Shown here piece by piece: positions 1-12,673 of a stretch of 64,000 bases of DNA. The stretch's first letter is position 1. Every line of letters begins with the position of its first letter. Source of the DNA: Noviherbaspirillum cavernae (GTDB taxonomy: Bacteria > Pseudomonadota > Gammaproteobacteria > Burkholderiales > Burkholderiaceae_D); assembly GCF_003590875.1 (NCBI RefSeq), contig NZ_QYUN01000002.1, forward strand, positions 2,356,001-2,420,000, read 5' to 3'. The translations under genes were made by a program, and so were the position numbers. The notes beneath the pieces were generated by a model, which did no database searches, was not told the DNA's origin, and worked only from the letters and a program-made list of their open reading frames with translations.

Positions 1-712
1 GTTGCGGGCTGCCCAGCAACTTCGCAGATCCGGCATCGGCGCGAAATTCGCGGTAGCGGGAGAACCAGGCAACAATGATCGACGCGAGGATACCGAACAG
101 AATCTCACAGACGAAAACCGTGATCATGTAACCGACACCCGGACGGTCGTCGTTGCTGCGAAACAGTGTTTTGTCGACAAAATAGCCAACGACGCGCGCC
201 AGAAACACGACAAACGTATTGACGACGCCCTGGATCAAGGTCAGCGTCACCATGTCGCCGTTCGCGACGTGGGCGATTTCATGCCCGAGAACGGCCTCGA
301 CTTCGTCCTTGGTCATGCTTTCCAGCAGGCCGGTGGACACCGCAACCAAGGCTGAATTCTTGAATGCACCGGTGGCAAACGCGTTCGGCTCGCCATCGTA
401 CACAGCGACTTCCGGCATCGCGATGCCGGCGCGGTCGGCCAGCCGCTTTACAGTGTCGACCAGCCACAGCTCCGTCGACGACGATGGCGAGTCGATGACG
501 CGTGCGCCGGTCGACCACTTCGCCATCTGCTTGCTGATAAGCAGGGAAAAAATCGCGCCGGTAAAGCCCACCACCAGCGAATACACCATCAATGTGCCAA
601 GGTTCAAACCGTTTGCTGTGAGAAAACGATTGACACCGAGCAATGACAGAACAATCGACATCACCAGCATCACAGCAAGGTTGGTTGCAAGAAACAGCAC
701 GATTCTTTTCAT
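1..712 (-). CDS. htpX: HtpX-type membrane zinc metalloprotease (3' end outside window)
   Basis: An inner-membrane zinc protease that degrades misfolded membrane proteins during envelope and heat stress. The N-terminus has two hydrophobic segments (residues about 4-22 and 38-57). The zinc motif HEIAH is followed by a second membrane region and the downstream YREFRADAG, where the Glu is the expected third zinc ligand. A strong Shine-Dalgarno (AAGGAGG) lies 8 nt before the ATG at 712. About 237 codons are present; the family is usually 280-295, so only the C-terminal tail is missing beyond base 1. A sigma32-like promoter lies just upstream, which fits a heat-shock gene. Confidence 0.96.
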   Translation of the reverse strand, partial: MKRIVLFLATNLAVMLVMSIVLSLLGVNRFLTANGLNLGTLMVYSLVVGFTGAIFSLLISKQMAKWSTGARVIDSPSSSTELWLVDTVKRLADRAGIAMPEVAVYDGEPNAFATGAFKNSALVAVSTGLLESMTKDEVEAVLGHEIAHVANGDMVTLTLIQGVVNTFVVFLARVVGYFVDKTLFRSNDDRPGVGYMITVFVCEILFGILASIIVAWFSRYREFRADAGSAKLLGSPQ

Positions 713-743
713 TAGGGAGCCTCCTTGGTTGAAAGCGTTTTTC

Positions 744-771
744 AGATAGGTTTACTTGTTGAATTTTCAAG
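744..771 (-). promoter_or_regulatory. Candidate sigma32 (heat-shock) promoter of htpX
   Basis: On the minus strand there is CTTGAAA (765-771, full match to the sigma32 -35 box), a 13-nt spacer, and ACCTATCT (744-751), which matches five of seven defined positions of CCCCATNT. It lies about 30 nt upstream of the htpX start codon. HtpX is heat-inducible in other proteobacteria, so the assignment makes sense, but it rests on motif matching alone. Confidence 0.6.
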
Positions 772-833
772 AGGGCGCGGTGATGGCGCGCACCACTTCG
801 TCGCTCAATTGCGGGAATGATATTGCAAAGTGC

Positions 834-1670
834 TTACAGCCGCCAATCGTGCCAGATCGGCGTCAGTGTCGCAGGCAGAGGGGGAAGTTTGCCGAGATCG
901 ACATGAGATTCGCCCGGCGCGTGAAAGTCCGAGCCGCGCGAAGCAAGCAGGCCGTAGGTCTTGGCGATCTTGGCGAATTGTTCATACTCTTCGATGGTAT
1001 GGCTGCCCGTGACGACTTCCACGGCGGTTCCGCCCAGGCGCTTGAACTCGTTCAGGAAAATATCCAGTTCAAGATCGCTGAATTGGTAACGTCCGGGATG
1101 GGCAACCACTGCGATGCCGCCTGCGGCTCGAATCCACGTGACCGCTTCCTGAAGGCTCGCCCATCGGTGCGGCACGTAACCAGGATTGCCTTCAGTCAAG
1201 TAACGGCGAAACACTTCCCCGATGTCCTTGCACACACCCAATTCAAGAATATAGCGGGCGAAGTGCGTGCGCGAAATCAGATCCGGGTTGCCCACGAACT
1301 TCAATGCGCCTTCAAATGCATCGGGAATACCGACTGTCGCGAGATTGGCAGCCATTTCATGCGCACGCCGTTCACGGCCCGAACGGGTGGCAGCCAAGCC
1401 CTTCACCAGGGTTTCATTGGTTTCGTCGATTTGCAGGCCAACGATATGCACGGTATCGCCCGCCCACGTGATCGATATCTCCACACCCGGAACATATTTC
1501 AAGCCGAATGCAGCAGCCGCTTCACGCGCCTCCTTGATACCGCCGATTTCATCGTGATCGGTCAATGCCCATACTTCAACGCCATTTGCCTTGGCGCGCG
1601 CCGCAACACCGGCCGGCGGCAAGGCGCCGTCCGAGACATTGGAGTGTGAATGAAGATCAACGTTGAGCAT
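834..1670 (-). CDS. PHP-domain phosphoesterase (3',5'-nucleoside bisphosphate phosphatase / YciV-like)
   Basis: A metal-dependent phosphoesterase of 278 residues. The PHP metal motifs are all present: DLHSHSNVSDG at the N-terminus, LTDHDEIGG near residue 40, GVEIS near 63, VVAHPGRY near 190 and SDFHAPG near 250. Family members hydrolyse 3',5'-bisphosphonucleotides or the 5' ends of short RNA; the exact substrate cannot be read from sequence. No clear ribosome binding site precedes the ATG at 1670, but the protein begins directly with the first metal motif, so the start is probably right. It is transcribed in the same direction as the alpha/beta hydrolase upstream, 173 nt away. Confidence 0.9.
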   Translation of the reverse strand: MLNVDLHSHSNVSDGALPPAGVAARAKANGVEVWALTDHDEIGGIKEAREAAAAFGLKYVPGVEISITWAGDTVHIVGLQIDETNETLVKGLAATRSGRERRAHEMAANLATVGIPDAFEGALKFVGNPDLISRTHFARYILELGVCKDIGEVFRRYLTEGNPGYVPHRWASLQEAVTWIRAAGGIAVVAHPGRYQFSDLELDIFLNEFKRLGGTAVEVVTGSHTIEEYEQFAKIAKTYGLLASRGSDFHAPGESHVDLGKLPPLPATLTPIWHDWRL

Positions 1671-1683
1671 GCGTAACGTGCTG

Positions 1684-1711
1684 TCTGTACAGAAGAGTAA
1701 TCAAATGTCAA
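1684..1711 (-). promoter_or_regulatory. Candidate sigma70 promoter for the PHP gene
   Basis: Minus-strand TTGACA (1706-1711) and TACAGA (1684-1689) are separated by 16 nt. The predicted transcription start is only about 7 nt before the start codon, so the transcript would be nearly leaderless, consistent with the lack of a ribosome binding site. Confidence 0.4.
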
Positions 1712-1843
1712 TTGTACGCCGACTTGCCTGCGTGATGCCACGCGGATCAGCCTGCTTACACGCTGTTACATCCGCGCGCTTGTCACGTAATTTGGGACAA
1801 GGATCGGCTTTTCAACAGTATGCAGATCGCTCACCAGATTCAC

Positions 1844-2728
1844 TCACACAAGGAAACGCTCAATCAGCTCGGCCAAGGCTTGCGGCTGGTCATGATGCAG
1901 CATATGTCCCGCATCGCTGATCGTTGCGGTCTCTATGTTGCGAATAAACCCGATGCGCCGGTCAATCTCGATTCGTGCCGTTTCCTTCGGTCCCATCCAG
2001 CGCCACGCCTCGGTGTCATCTGCCTCGACCCACAAGACCGGTGCCGCAATGGCCTTCCAGCACGCAAGCACCTCCTCGACGCGGTACAGAATCGGGCTCG
2101 TCAGCTTGTGTGCCGGGTCGCCGAGGATTTCCCATTCTCCGCATTCATTCCTCTTCGCCCAATGCTCGGATAGAAATGCTGCACGCTGGTCCGTCAAGCG
2201 CGGATTCGTTTTTTGCAGACGTCCGGCGACCTCGGCCTGCGTGGCGTAGCTGCGCATAGTCGGCGGGTTGCGCAGTTCATCCAGCCATCGTGCGTATCGT
2301 CCCGGCGCTTGCTCTGAATTGGATGCGGGCAGGCCGAAACCTTCCAGATTGATCAGCTTCGCAACACGAGCCGGACGCACCCCGGCGTAGAGGCATGCCA
2401 CATTGCCGCCCATGCTGTGGCCGAGAAGACTCACCGGCCGGCCGGGAGAATAGTGGTCCAGGATCGCATCCAGATCGCCAAGATAATCGGGAAACCAGTA
2501 GCAGTCTGCATCCGCATTCTCCGTCAAGCCGAAGCCGCGCCAATCGGGCGCGATCACATGCCAGTCGCGCTGCAGACAATCAACCACGAACTGGAACGAG
2601 GCCGCCACGTCCATCCAGCCATGCAGCATGAACAGCATCGGCGCAGACGCATCTCCCCAGTGGCGAATGTGGTACTGAAGGCCTCGGACCGTGATAAATT
2701 CTGAGCGAGAAGGATTCATGTTTTTCAT
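1844..2728 (-). CDS. Alpha/beta hydrolase
   Basis: A soluble alpha/beta-fold hydrolase of 294 residues. The oxyanion region LHGWMD is near residue 37, the nucleophile elbow GHSMGG is near residue 110, and a C-terminal GHMLHHDQP supplies the catalytic His. The acidic residue probably lies in VEADD. Substrate is unknown. Two in-frame starts are possible (ATG at 2728 or 2719), neither with a good ribosome binding site; the longer open frame running on to 3472 overlaps the divergent acyl-CoA synthetase and is not real. It is divergent from that synthetase across a 111-nt gap containing a palindrome. Confidence 0.85.
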   Translation of the reverse strand: MKNMNPSRSEFITVRGLQYHIRHWGDASAPMLFMLHGWMDVAASFQFVVDCLQRDWHVIAPDWRGFGLTENADADCYWFPDYLGDLDAILDHYSPGRPVSLLGHSMGGNVACLYAGVRPARVAKLINLEGFGLPASNSEQAPGRYARWLDELRNPPTMRSYATQAEVAGRLQKTNPRLTDQRAAFLSEHWAKRNECGEWEILGDPAHKLTSPILYRVEEVLACWKAIAAPVLWVEADDTEAWRWMGPKETARIEIDRRIGFIRNIETATISDAGHMLHHDQPQALAELIERFLV

Positions 2729-2806
2729 TTCAGGAGTGCGGCTGAGATCAACGCACGGCCGCAGCGGATTAAAGCTCCGCGGATCCGGAAAACAAGCAGA
2801 GCAATA

Positions 2807-2818
2807 GAACGATCGTTC
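2807..2818. promoter_or_regulatory. Perfect palindrome in a divergent promoter region (possible operator)
   Basis: GAACGATCGTTC is a perfect 12-bp palindrome 22 bp upstream of the acyl-CoA synthetase start and between two divergent genes. Its form suits a TetR-family regulator of acyl-CoA metabolism, but no regulator gene is adjacent. Confidence 0.4.
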
Positions 2819-2839
2819 GATAATTATAGTGGAGACCGC

Positions 2840-4522
2840 ATGACACGCGCAGACAACAAGCTCGCTGCCGACCGCTACGACACGCTGTACAGCGAATTCC
2901 GCTGGCAGGTGCCGGCATCCTTCAACATTGCCGAGGCATGCTGCGCACGCTGGGCAAAAGACCCATCGCGCGTGGCGATCTTCCATGAAGATGATGCCGG
3001 ACACACCGGGACGCTGTCTTACGCGGAACTGCAGATCGAGGCGAATCGCCTGTCCAATGTGTTGCGTGCGCTGGGCGTCTCGCGTGGCGATCGAATCGCC
3101 ATCATTCTTCCGCAAAGGCCGGAAACCGCCATCGCGCACATCGCCTGCTATCAACTTGGCGCGGTGGCAATGCCGATGTCGATCCTGTTCGGCCCGGATG
3201 CGCTGGAATATCGCCTGCAGAATAGCGAAGCGATCGTGGCACTGGTCGATCAAGCCGGGATGCAGAATCTCGGCGAGGTCCGCCACGCATGCGCCAATCT
3301 GCGACACATCATCGCGATCGATTGCAATGACAGCGATGCACTGGATTGGCACGCCGCATTGAGCGGTGCAAGTGCAGACTTTCAGCCCGTCGCCACACGC
3401 GCCATCGATCCCGCTGTGCTGATTTACACCAGCGGCACAACCGGCGCCCCGAAGGGCGCATTGATTCCACACTCCGCCATCATCGGCAATCTCACCGGCT
3501 TCGTCGCGTCACAGAACTGGTTTCCGCGTGAAGGCGATGTGTTCTGGTCGCCCGCCGACTGGGCGTGGACCGGAGGGTTGATGGATGCATTGCTGCCATC
3601 CCTGTATTTTGGCAAGCCGATTGTCGGATACCGCGGCCGCTTTTCAGCCGACACGGCCTTTTATCTACTCGAAAAATACGGCGTGACCAACACCTTCCTG
3701 TTTCCCACCGCGCTCAAGATGATGATGAAGGCGCATCCCGCACCGCGCGAAAAATACGCGCTCAAGCTGCGCGCCATCATGAGCGCGGGCGAAGCCGTGG
3801 GGGATGCGGTTTTCAACTGGTGCAAATCTGCGCTTGGCGTCATCCCGAACGAAATGTTCGGCCAGACCGAAATGAACTACATCGTCGGCAACAGCGCGCA
3901 GCAATGGCCCGCCAAACCGGGCAGCATGGGCCGGCCCTACCCCGGTCATCGCGTCGCGGTGATCGACGATGACGGACACGTGGTGAAAACCGGGGAAACG
4001 GGAGAGGTCGCCGTCAACCGCCACGACATTCACGGCCATCCCGATCCGGTGTTTTTCATCGAATACTGGAAGAATCCGGAAGCCACACGAAACAAGTTCA
4101 CCGGCGACTGGTGCCGCACGGGCGATCTCGCCTTGGTCGACCAAGACGGATACCTCTGGTATCAGGGCCGTGCGGATGACATGTTCAAGGCTGCCGGCTA
4201 TCGAATCGGCCCATCCGAAATCGAAAACTGCCTGGTCAAGCATCCGTATGTCATCAATGCCGCCGTGGTGCCGAAACCCGACGCCGAACGCGGCAATATC
4301 GTCAAGGCGTTTGTCGTCCTGACACCGGGCGCGCTGCGCAGCAAGGAAGCGGACGATGCACTGATCGCCGAACTGCAAGCGCATGTCAGGGGCAAGCTTG
4401 CCCCTTATGAATATCCCAAGGAAATCGAATTCATCGACGAGTTGCCGATGACCACGACAGGCAAGGTACAGCGCCGGATTCTGCGCCTCATTGAACAGGA
4501 AAAAGCGCAGAACGGGCGCTGA
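2840..4522 (+). CDS. AMP-forming acyl-CoA synthetase (acetyl/medium-chain type)
   Basis: A 560-residue ligase that activates a carboxylic acid as an acyl-adenylate and transfers it to coenzyme A. Core motifs in order: IYTSGTTGAPKG (about residue 195), MFGQTEMNY (about 340), the hinge GRADDMFKAAGYRIGPSEIE (about 450) and the C-terminal catalytic Lys in TTTGKVQRR (about 545). The conserved hinge and Lys indicate an active enzyme. The overall pattern resembles medium-chain or short-chain acyl-CoA synthetases rather than strict acetyl-CoA synthetase, but chain length cannot be fixed by eye. GGAG lies 6 nt before the ATG. Confidence 0.92.
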   Translation: MTRADNKLAADRYDTLYSEFRWQVPASFNIAEACCARWAKDPSRVAIFHEDDAGHTGTLSYAELQIEANRLSNVLRALGVSRGDRIAIILPQRPETAIAHIACYQLGAVAMPMSILFGPDALEYRLQNSEAIVALVDQAGMQNLGEVRHACANLRHIIAIDCNDSDALDWHAALSGASADFQPVATRAIDPAVLIYTSGTTGAPKGALIPHSAIIGNLTGFVASQNWFPREGDVFWSPADWAWTGGLMDALLPSLYFGKPIVGYRGRFSADTAFYLLEKYGVTNTFLFPTALKMMMKAHPAPREKYALKLRAIMSAGEAVGDAVFNWCKSALGVIPNEMFGQTEMNYIVGNSAQQWPAKPGSMGRPYPGHRVAVIDDDGHVVKTGETGEVAVNRHDIHGHPDPVFFIEYWKNPEATRNKFTGDWCRTGDLALVDQDGYLWYQGRADDMFKAAGYRIGPSEIENCLVKHPYVINAAVVPKPDAERGNIVKAFVVLTPGALRSKEADDALIAELQAHVRGKLAPYEYPKEIEFIDELPMTTTGKVQRRILRLIEQEKAQNGR

Positions 4523-4524
4523 AC

Positions 4525-4812
4525 TCAGTCCTGCTTTTGCACATTGTTGGCAGCGCCCTGCAATTTTTCGCCGGCTTTTTGCAGTGCTTTTCCGGTTGCG
4601 TCCGCCGCCTTGTTCAAGCCGTTCCCGGTCGCTTCCGCTGCACGGTTGATGCCATCGCCGGCCTTGGTGAGGGCCTTGTCGATGTGCTCACCGGCTTTTT
4701 GCGCAGGCCCCTTTTCCTCTGCCCGGACTTCAGTGTTCTGGCAGGCTGCCAACGATGTAGTCAACGCCGCAGCCGTCATCAATGCAATCAGGGATCTTGC
4801 TGAATTTTTCAT
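4525..4812 (-). CDS. Small lipoprotein with alanine/lysine-rich helical repeats
   Basis: A 95-residue protein with a signal peptide ending in a lipobox (SLAAC, Cys24), so probably an outer- or inner-membrane lipoprotein. The mature part is built of repeated short units of the type AxxxGxxxNKAADATGKAL, suggesting an amphipathic helix resembling LEA-like or Lpp-like small envelope proteins. The start at 4812 (MKNSAR) places the signal peptide correctly; a start at 4830 would add six residues. It ends 3 nt from the convergent acyl-CoA synthetase. Function is unknown. Confidence 0.75.
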   Translation of the reverse strand: MKNSARSLIALMTAAALTTSLAACQNTEVRAEEKGPAQKAGEHIDKALTKAGDGINRAAEATGNGLNKAADATGKALQKAGEKLQGAANNVQKQD

Positions 4813-4969
4813 ATCTTGTCGTTTTCTCAAACAGTTGAATCAGGAAGCCGAATGGCCAATGCTCTGAGGAGTGACAGTATCACCACTCTGTCATTCCAGA
4901 CACGGTGGCGACGCTCATCGCGATACAGCCGGCATGCCCTGCAATGTTGAAACACGATCGCGCACCGCG

Positions 4970-5800
4970 TCATGCAGTCAACGCTGCCAGCTCAGCCTTG
5001 CTGAAGCCCGCCGCCTCCCGCGCTTCCAGGTTGAATGGCCCGCGCAACGGCGGCGCCTTGTATTGCGCCGCGAGCGCGGCATAGGTTTCGATGGGATCCA
5101 GAGACCGTTCGCTGCACAGCCAGCCATACCAACGGTTGCCGACGGCGACATGACCGATTTCATCGCGCAGGATGATGTCGAGAATTTCGGCTGCAGCCAT
5201 ATCGCCGGCCTGCGCAAGTTTTGCGCGCACCGGCGGCGACGCATCGAGCCCGCGTGCTTCCATCGTGCGCGGCACCAGCGCAATCCGCGCGAGGACGTCA
5301 TCCTTCGTCTTCTCCGCCATGTCCCACAGGCTGTTGTGCGCCGTGAAGTCGCCATAGCGGAAACCGTATTTTTGCAGATGCGCCGTCAGCATTGAAAAAT
5401 GCAAGGCCTCCTCCGCCGCGACACGCAGCCAGTCGGCATAGTAGTCACGCGGCATGCAGGGAAAGCGCCAGACCGCGTCGAGCGCGAGATTGATCGCATT
5501 GAACTCGATGTGCGCCAAGGCATGGATCAACGCCGCACGCCCTTCCTCCGTGCGCATCGAACGACGTTTGACTGCAAGAGGAGCGACGAGCACAGGCTTT
5601 GACGGACGGCCGGGAATCGGACGATCGGCTTGCAGTGCCGCATCAACACGCAGCGACAACTCGCCGTCTTGCCATGCGATCGCCAAGGCGGTGACACCAT
5701 CCGCCTTGGCGATCGCATCCGATTCACAGAGCCAGTGCAAGGCGGCTCCGCGCAATTCTTTCAGAGGGGAAATGGAATCCTGATCGGGCGATGCGCTCAT
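4970..5800 (-). CDS. DUF455 family ferritin-like protein
   Basis: A 276-residue protein of the DUF455 (ferritin-like, diiron) family. The likely metal-ligand motifs are visible in order: HALAHIEFNAI (about residue 90), EEALHF (about 130) and RDEIGHVAVG (about 213), giving the paired Glu and His of a four-helix di-iron carboxylate site. The biological role of the family is not established. It is divergent from the gamma carbonic anhydrase gene with only 51 nt between start codons. Confidence 0.88.
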   Translation of the reverse strand: MSASPDQDSISPLKELRGAALHWLCESDAIAKADGVTALAIAWQDGELSLRVDAALQADRPIPGRPSKPVLVAPLAVKRRSMRTEEGRAALIHALAHIEFNAINLALDAVWRFPCMPRDYYADWLRVAAEEALHFSMLTAHLQKYGFRYGDFTAHNSLWDMAEKTKDDVLARIALVPRTMEARGLDASPPVRAKLAQAGDMAAAEILDIILRDEIGHVAVGNRWYGWLCSERSLDPIETYAALAAQYKAPPLRGPFNLEAREAAGFSKAELAALTA

Positions 5801-5851
5801 GCTGGCAGCGGTACAATTACCGGTTTTAAAATCGCAATTCTACGGAAATCC

Positions 5852-6376
5852 ATGGCCATCTACCAATTGGGCGAACATGTTCCCGACATTGATTCGTCAG
5901 CGTACATTGCCGATTCCGCCAACGTGATCGGCAAGGCGAAGATTGAAGCGAATGCCAGCGTCTGGTTCGATGTGACGATTCGCGGCGATAACGAACTCAT
6001 TACCGTCGGCGAGAACAGCAACCTGCAGGAAGGCTGCGTCCTGCATACCGATCCGGGCTTTCCACTCACGGTCGGCAGGAATGTCAGCGTGGGACATCAA
6101 GCCATGCTCCACGGCTGCACCATCGGCGAAGGTTCGCTGATCGGAATACAGGCAGTGATCCTGAACGGAGCGCGAATCGGCAAGAATTGCCTCGTCGGCG
6201 CGGGTGCGCTTGTCACCGAAGGCAAGGAATTCCCGGACAACTCGCTGATCATCGGCACCCCTGCCAAAGTCGTGCGCATGCTGAATGAGGAAGACATTGT
6301 CCGCATGCAGCGCAATGCGAGCAATTACGTGGCGCGCGGCCGGCTTTTCAAAGAACAACTGAAACGAATCGGATGA
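5852..6376 (+). CDS. Gamma-class carbonic anhydrase family protein
   Basis: A 174-residue left-handed beta-helix protein built of hexapeptide repeats (for example AYIADSANVIGKAKI). His residues in the HTD and GHQAMLHG segments match the three zinc-binding His of gamma carbonic anhydrases and YrdA-like proteins. It may hydrate CO2 or be an inactive homologue, as in many YrdA proteins. An upstream in-frame extension to 5630 overlaps the divergent gene and is rejected; translation from ATG 5852 gives the normal length. Its stop overlaps the start of hslO, so the two are translationally coupled. Confidence 0.92.
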   Translation: MAIYQLGEHVPDIDSSAYIADSANVIGKAKIEANASVWFDVTIRGDNELITVGENSNLQEGCVLHTDPGFPLTVGRNVSVGHQAMLHGCTIGEGSLIGIQAVILNGARIGKNCLVGAGALVTEGKEFPDNSLIIGTPAKVVRMLNEEDIVRMQRNASNYVARGRLFKEQLKRIG

Positions 6377-7302
6377 CGATGGATACACTGCAAAGATTCA
6401 TGTTCGAAAACGCCTCGGTGCGTGGCGAACTGGTTGAGATTTCCGAAACCTGGCGTCAGGTATTGGCACGGCAAAACTATCCCGCGCCAGTCAAGGTATT
6501 GCTGGGGGAAATGCTGGCGGCAGCGGCCCTTTTGTCCGCAAACCTGAAGTTCAATGGCGCCTTGATCATGCAAATTCATGGTGACGGCCCGGTACGGCTG
6601 CTGGTGGTCGAATGCGAGGCGGGGTTGCGCATGCGCGCCACGGCGAAACTGGCTCCGGATGCCGTCATCGACGACACTGCCAGCCTGGCGAATCTCATCA
6701 ACACGCACGGCCACGGCCGTTTCGTCATCACGCTCGATCCGCTCGAGAAGCTGCCCGGCCAGCAGCCCTATCAGGGCATCGTGCCGCTGACGGGTGATTC
6801 GGTCGCGCAAATCATCGAAGGCTATATGTTGCGCTCCGAACAGCTTGATACCAGGATGTGGCTCGCCGCAGACGACAATGTGTCGCGCGGCCTGCTGCTG
6901 CAAAAATTGCCGAAGGACGGCGGTACCGGAGCATCCGAATCTGACGATCTGGAAACCTGGAACCGGACAGTCATGCTGGGTTCAACCGTACAACGAGACG
7001 AGTTGCTGAAGACCGACATCAGTACGCTGATGCGTCGATTGTTCTGGGAAGAAACCATACGCGTATTCGATCCGCAGCATCCTGTCTTTCAGTGCAGCTG
7101 TTCGCGCGAAAAGGTCGGCAACATGCTGAAGATGCTAGGCCAAGAAGAGGTTGATTCGGCGCTTGCGGAACTTGGAAAGCTGGAGATCGATTGCGACTTC
7201 TGCGGTCAGCACTATGAATTCGACAGTGTCGATTGCACGCAGTTATTTGCGGCAGAAACGGCGAGCGCAGGTTTGCAGCCGCCGGGAGATGTCCGGCATT
7301 GA
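6373..7302 (+). CDS. hslO: Hsp33 redox-regulated chaperone
   Basis: A 309-residue cytoplasmic holdase activated by oxidation. The C-terminal zinc switch is visible as CSCS (CxC, about residue 240) and CDFC (CxxC, about residue 275), the four Cys that bind zinc when reduced and form disulfides under oxidative stress. The N-terminal substrate-binding domain is complete. The start overlaps the stop of the carbonic anhydrase gene (ATGA type), indicating an operon. Confidence 0.96.
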   Translation: MTMDTLQRFMFENASVRGELVEISETWRQVLARQNYPAPVKVLLGEMLAAAALLSANLKFNGALIMQIHGDGPVRLLVVECEAGLRMRATAKLAPDAVIDDTASLANLINTHGHGRFVITLDPLEKLPGQQPYQGIVPLTGDSVAQIIEGYMLRSEQLDTRMWLAADDNVSRGLLLQKLPKDGGTGASESDDLETWNRTVMLGSTVQRDELLKTDISTLMRRLFWEETIRVFDPQHPVFQCSCSREKVGNMLKMLGQEEVDSALAELGKLEIDCDFCGQHYEFDSVDCTQLFAAETASAGLQPPGDVRH

Positions 7303-7313
7303 TTCCCGGGCAA

Positions 7314-7637
7314 CTAGTCTTTCTTGCGAGCGGGATTTGAGGACGACATCAAGGCGGGCTTGCCGTTTGGCTCCAGTATCTGGATGAAAAGCTCGCCGTC
7401 CTTGATCATGCCCAATTCATAGCGGGCACGCTCTTCGATGGCACCCGTACCTTCCTTGAGATCGCGGACTTCGGAATTCAGTTTGGCGTTGCGCGCCTTG
7501 AGTTCGTCATTTTTCTTTTGCGCCGCGGCCACCTGATTGTCGAGATCCCATACGCGCAGCCAACCGCCCTTACCCAGCCACAAGGGGTACTGAATCAACA
7601 GCAGCAATGCAGCAAGGCCAAGTGTGATCAGACGCAT
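7314..7637 (-). CDS. ftsB: Cell division protein FtsB
   Basis: A 107-residue bitopic protein with a short cytoplasmic N-terminus, one membrane helix (about residues 4-20) and a periplasmic coiled coil ([20 protein letters not shown]). It forms the FtsQ-FtsB-FtsL complex of the divisome. Location directly downstream of eno is the standard proteobacterial arrangement. It is convergent with hslO, 11 nt apart. Confidence 0.95.
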   Translation of the reverse strand: MRLITLGLAALLLLIQYPLWLGKGGWLRVWDLDNQVAAAQKKNDELKARNAKLNSEVRDLKEGTGAIEERARYELGMIKDGELFIQILEPNGKPALMSSSNPARKKD

Positions 7638-7670
7638 CGGCGGGTCTCAGGAACACGTCACGGATAGACA

Positions 7671-7699
7671 CAACCCGAAGGCATATCACCTTCGGGTTG
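7671..7699. terminator. Hairpin between eno and ftsB
   Basis: An 11-bp perfect stem (CAACCCGAAGG with CCTTCGGGTTG) with a 7-nt loop sits between eno and ftsB. No T-run follows on the transcribed strand, so it may attenuate transcription or stabilise the abundant eno transcript rather than terminate fully. Confidence 0.5.
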
Positions 7700-7710
7700 G
7701 ATGGTCAGGC

Positions 7711-9087
<1,377 letters not shown>

Positions 9088-9096
9088 TCAAAGCAA

Positions 9097-11639
<2,543 letters not shown>

Positions 11640-11643
11640 TCAA

Positions 11644-11649
11644 ATTATA
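11644..11649 (-). promoter_or_regulatory. Candidate -10 box of the pyrG operon
   Basis: A perfect TATAAT on the minus strand lies about 40 nt before the pyrG start. No good -35 box is seen at 16-18 nt, so the promoter may need an activator or be of extended -10 type. Confidence 0.4.
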
Positions 11650-11731
11650 CCCCAAAGCGTGCGGCTCATTTTGGTCTTTGCGCCTTTTTATTGCCATTCA
11701 AATAAGCAATTGATGAACGATTTGCGTGAAC

Positions 11732-12673
11732 TCAAGGCATGTACACAATCTGCAAGCGGACGAAATTCTGTGCGCCGATTGAATTGGACAAATCGCGTAT
11801 CTCGTTGCTGCGTCTGACTATCGATGCCTTGAGCGCATACGATGCGCCAATCCAGGCCATGCCGGCCTCGATTTCACCCACGGCGCGCTTCGGTTCCACG
11901 GTATACGGATTGCCGTTTGAGAAGTAGCCGCCTTGCAGCGTGGCGTTGTAAGCAACTGCGCGCGCCTCCATGCGCAGGAATCCGTGCAATGCTGGCTGAT
12001 AAGGCAAGATGTTCAAACGCCCGGCCCGTATCGTCACGTCACCGGCGACATCCGTGTAAATATTGCCGAACCGCCCTTTCATGCTCGGCGTGATGTCGAG
12101 CGAAGGTATGGGTGTCCAGCGAATCGGGGCGACGTCCGCGTGCAATACCACGCCGAATTCATTTCGCACCTGCTTGCTCCATCCTTGCGGCATGGGCTGG
12201 TTCAATATCGCATGCAGGGTATCCTGGGTCCATTCGCCGCCGGCGCACAGCCCGAGGCATCCGAAATCGAGGCCCAGTCTCGAATGGCTGCCATCGTTCC
12301 TGTGGATTTCCTTGAAAATCCCGCCGAACAGCCACGCTGCGTAGGGATGGTCCGGCGGACCAATCTTTTCAGGCGGCAGCTTGATATCCGAGGCGGTGTA
12401 AAGCTCCTGGCCGATGCGCCAGCCAAACATCGTGACTTTCGACGAGTCCTGTACCGCGTAGCGGCGCGTATAGAACATGCCGCTCGTATAGAAGCCGTCA
12501 TCCCGGTTGAACAGCAGGCTGTCGTTGTCGATGCCCAGTTCGTGGATGAGCTTGCCGTGTTCCATCGCGTTTTGAAAATCGGACACGAAACTGCTGAACC
12601 CATCGGCCCTGGCTTCGGCGGCGGACAGGATGGCGAGGGACAGGAGAATCGAACGGAACGGTGAATAGCGCAT
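11732..12673 (-). CDS. LpxR-family lipid A deacylase-like outer membrane protein (DUF2219)
   Basis: A 313-residue protein with a signal peptide (residues 1-23, ending near ARA) and alternating beta-strand segments ending in an aromatic-rich C-terminus, as in outer membrane barrels. The N-terminal DNDSLLFNRDDGFYTSG matches the conserved start of LpxR proteins, including the Asn and Asp residues that form the active-site and calcium region. LpxR removes the 3'-acyloxyacyl chain of lipid A in the outer leaflet. Activity here is inferred from family. The start overlaps the stop of the upstream hydrolase (TAATG), so the two are coupled. Confidence 0.8.
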   Translation of the reverse strand: MRYSPFRSILLSLAILSAAEARADGFSSFVSDFQNAMEHGKLIHELGIDNDSLLFNRDDGFYTSGMFYTRRYAVQDSSKVTMFGWRIGQELYTASDIKLPPEKIGPPDHPYAAWLFGGIFKEIHRNDGSHSRLGLDFGCLGLCAGGEWTQDTLHAILNQPMPQGWSKQVRNEFGVVLHADVAPIRWTPIPSLDITPSMKGRFGNIYTDVAGDVTIRAGRLNILPYQPALHGFLRMEARAVAYNATLQGGYFSNGNPYTVEPKRAVGEIEAGMAWIGASYALKASIVRRSNEIRDLSNSIGAQNFVRLQIVYMP

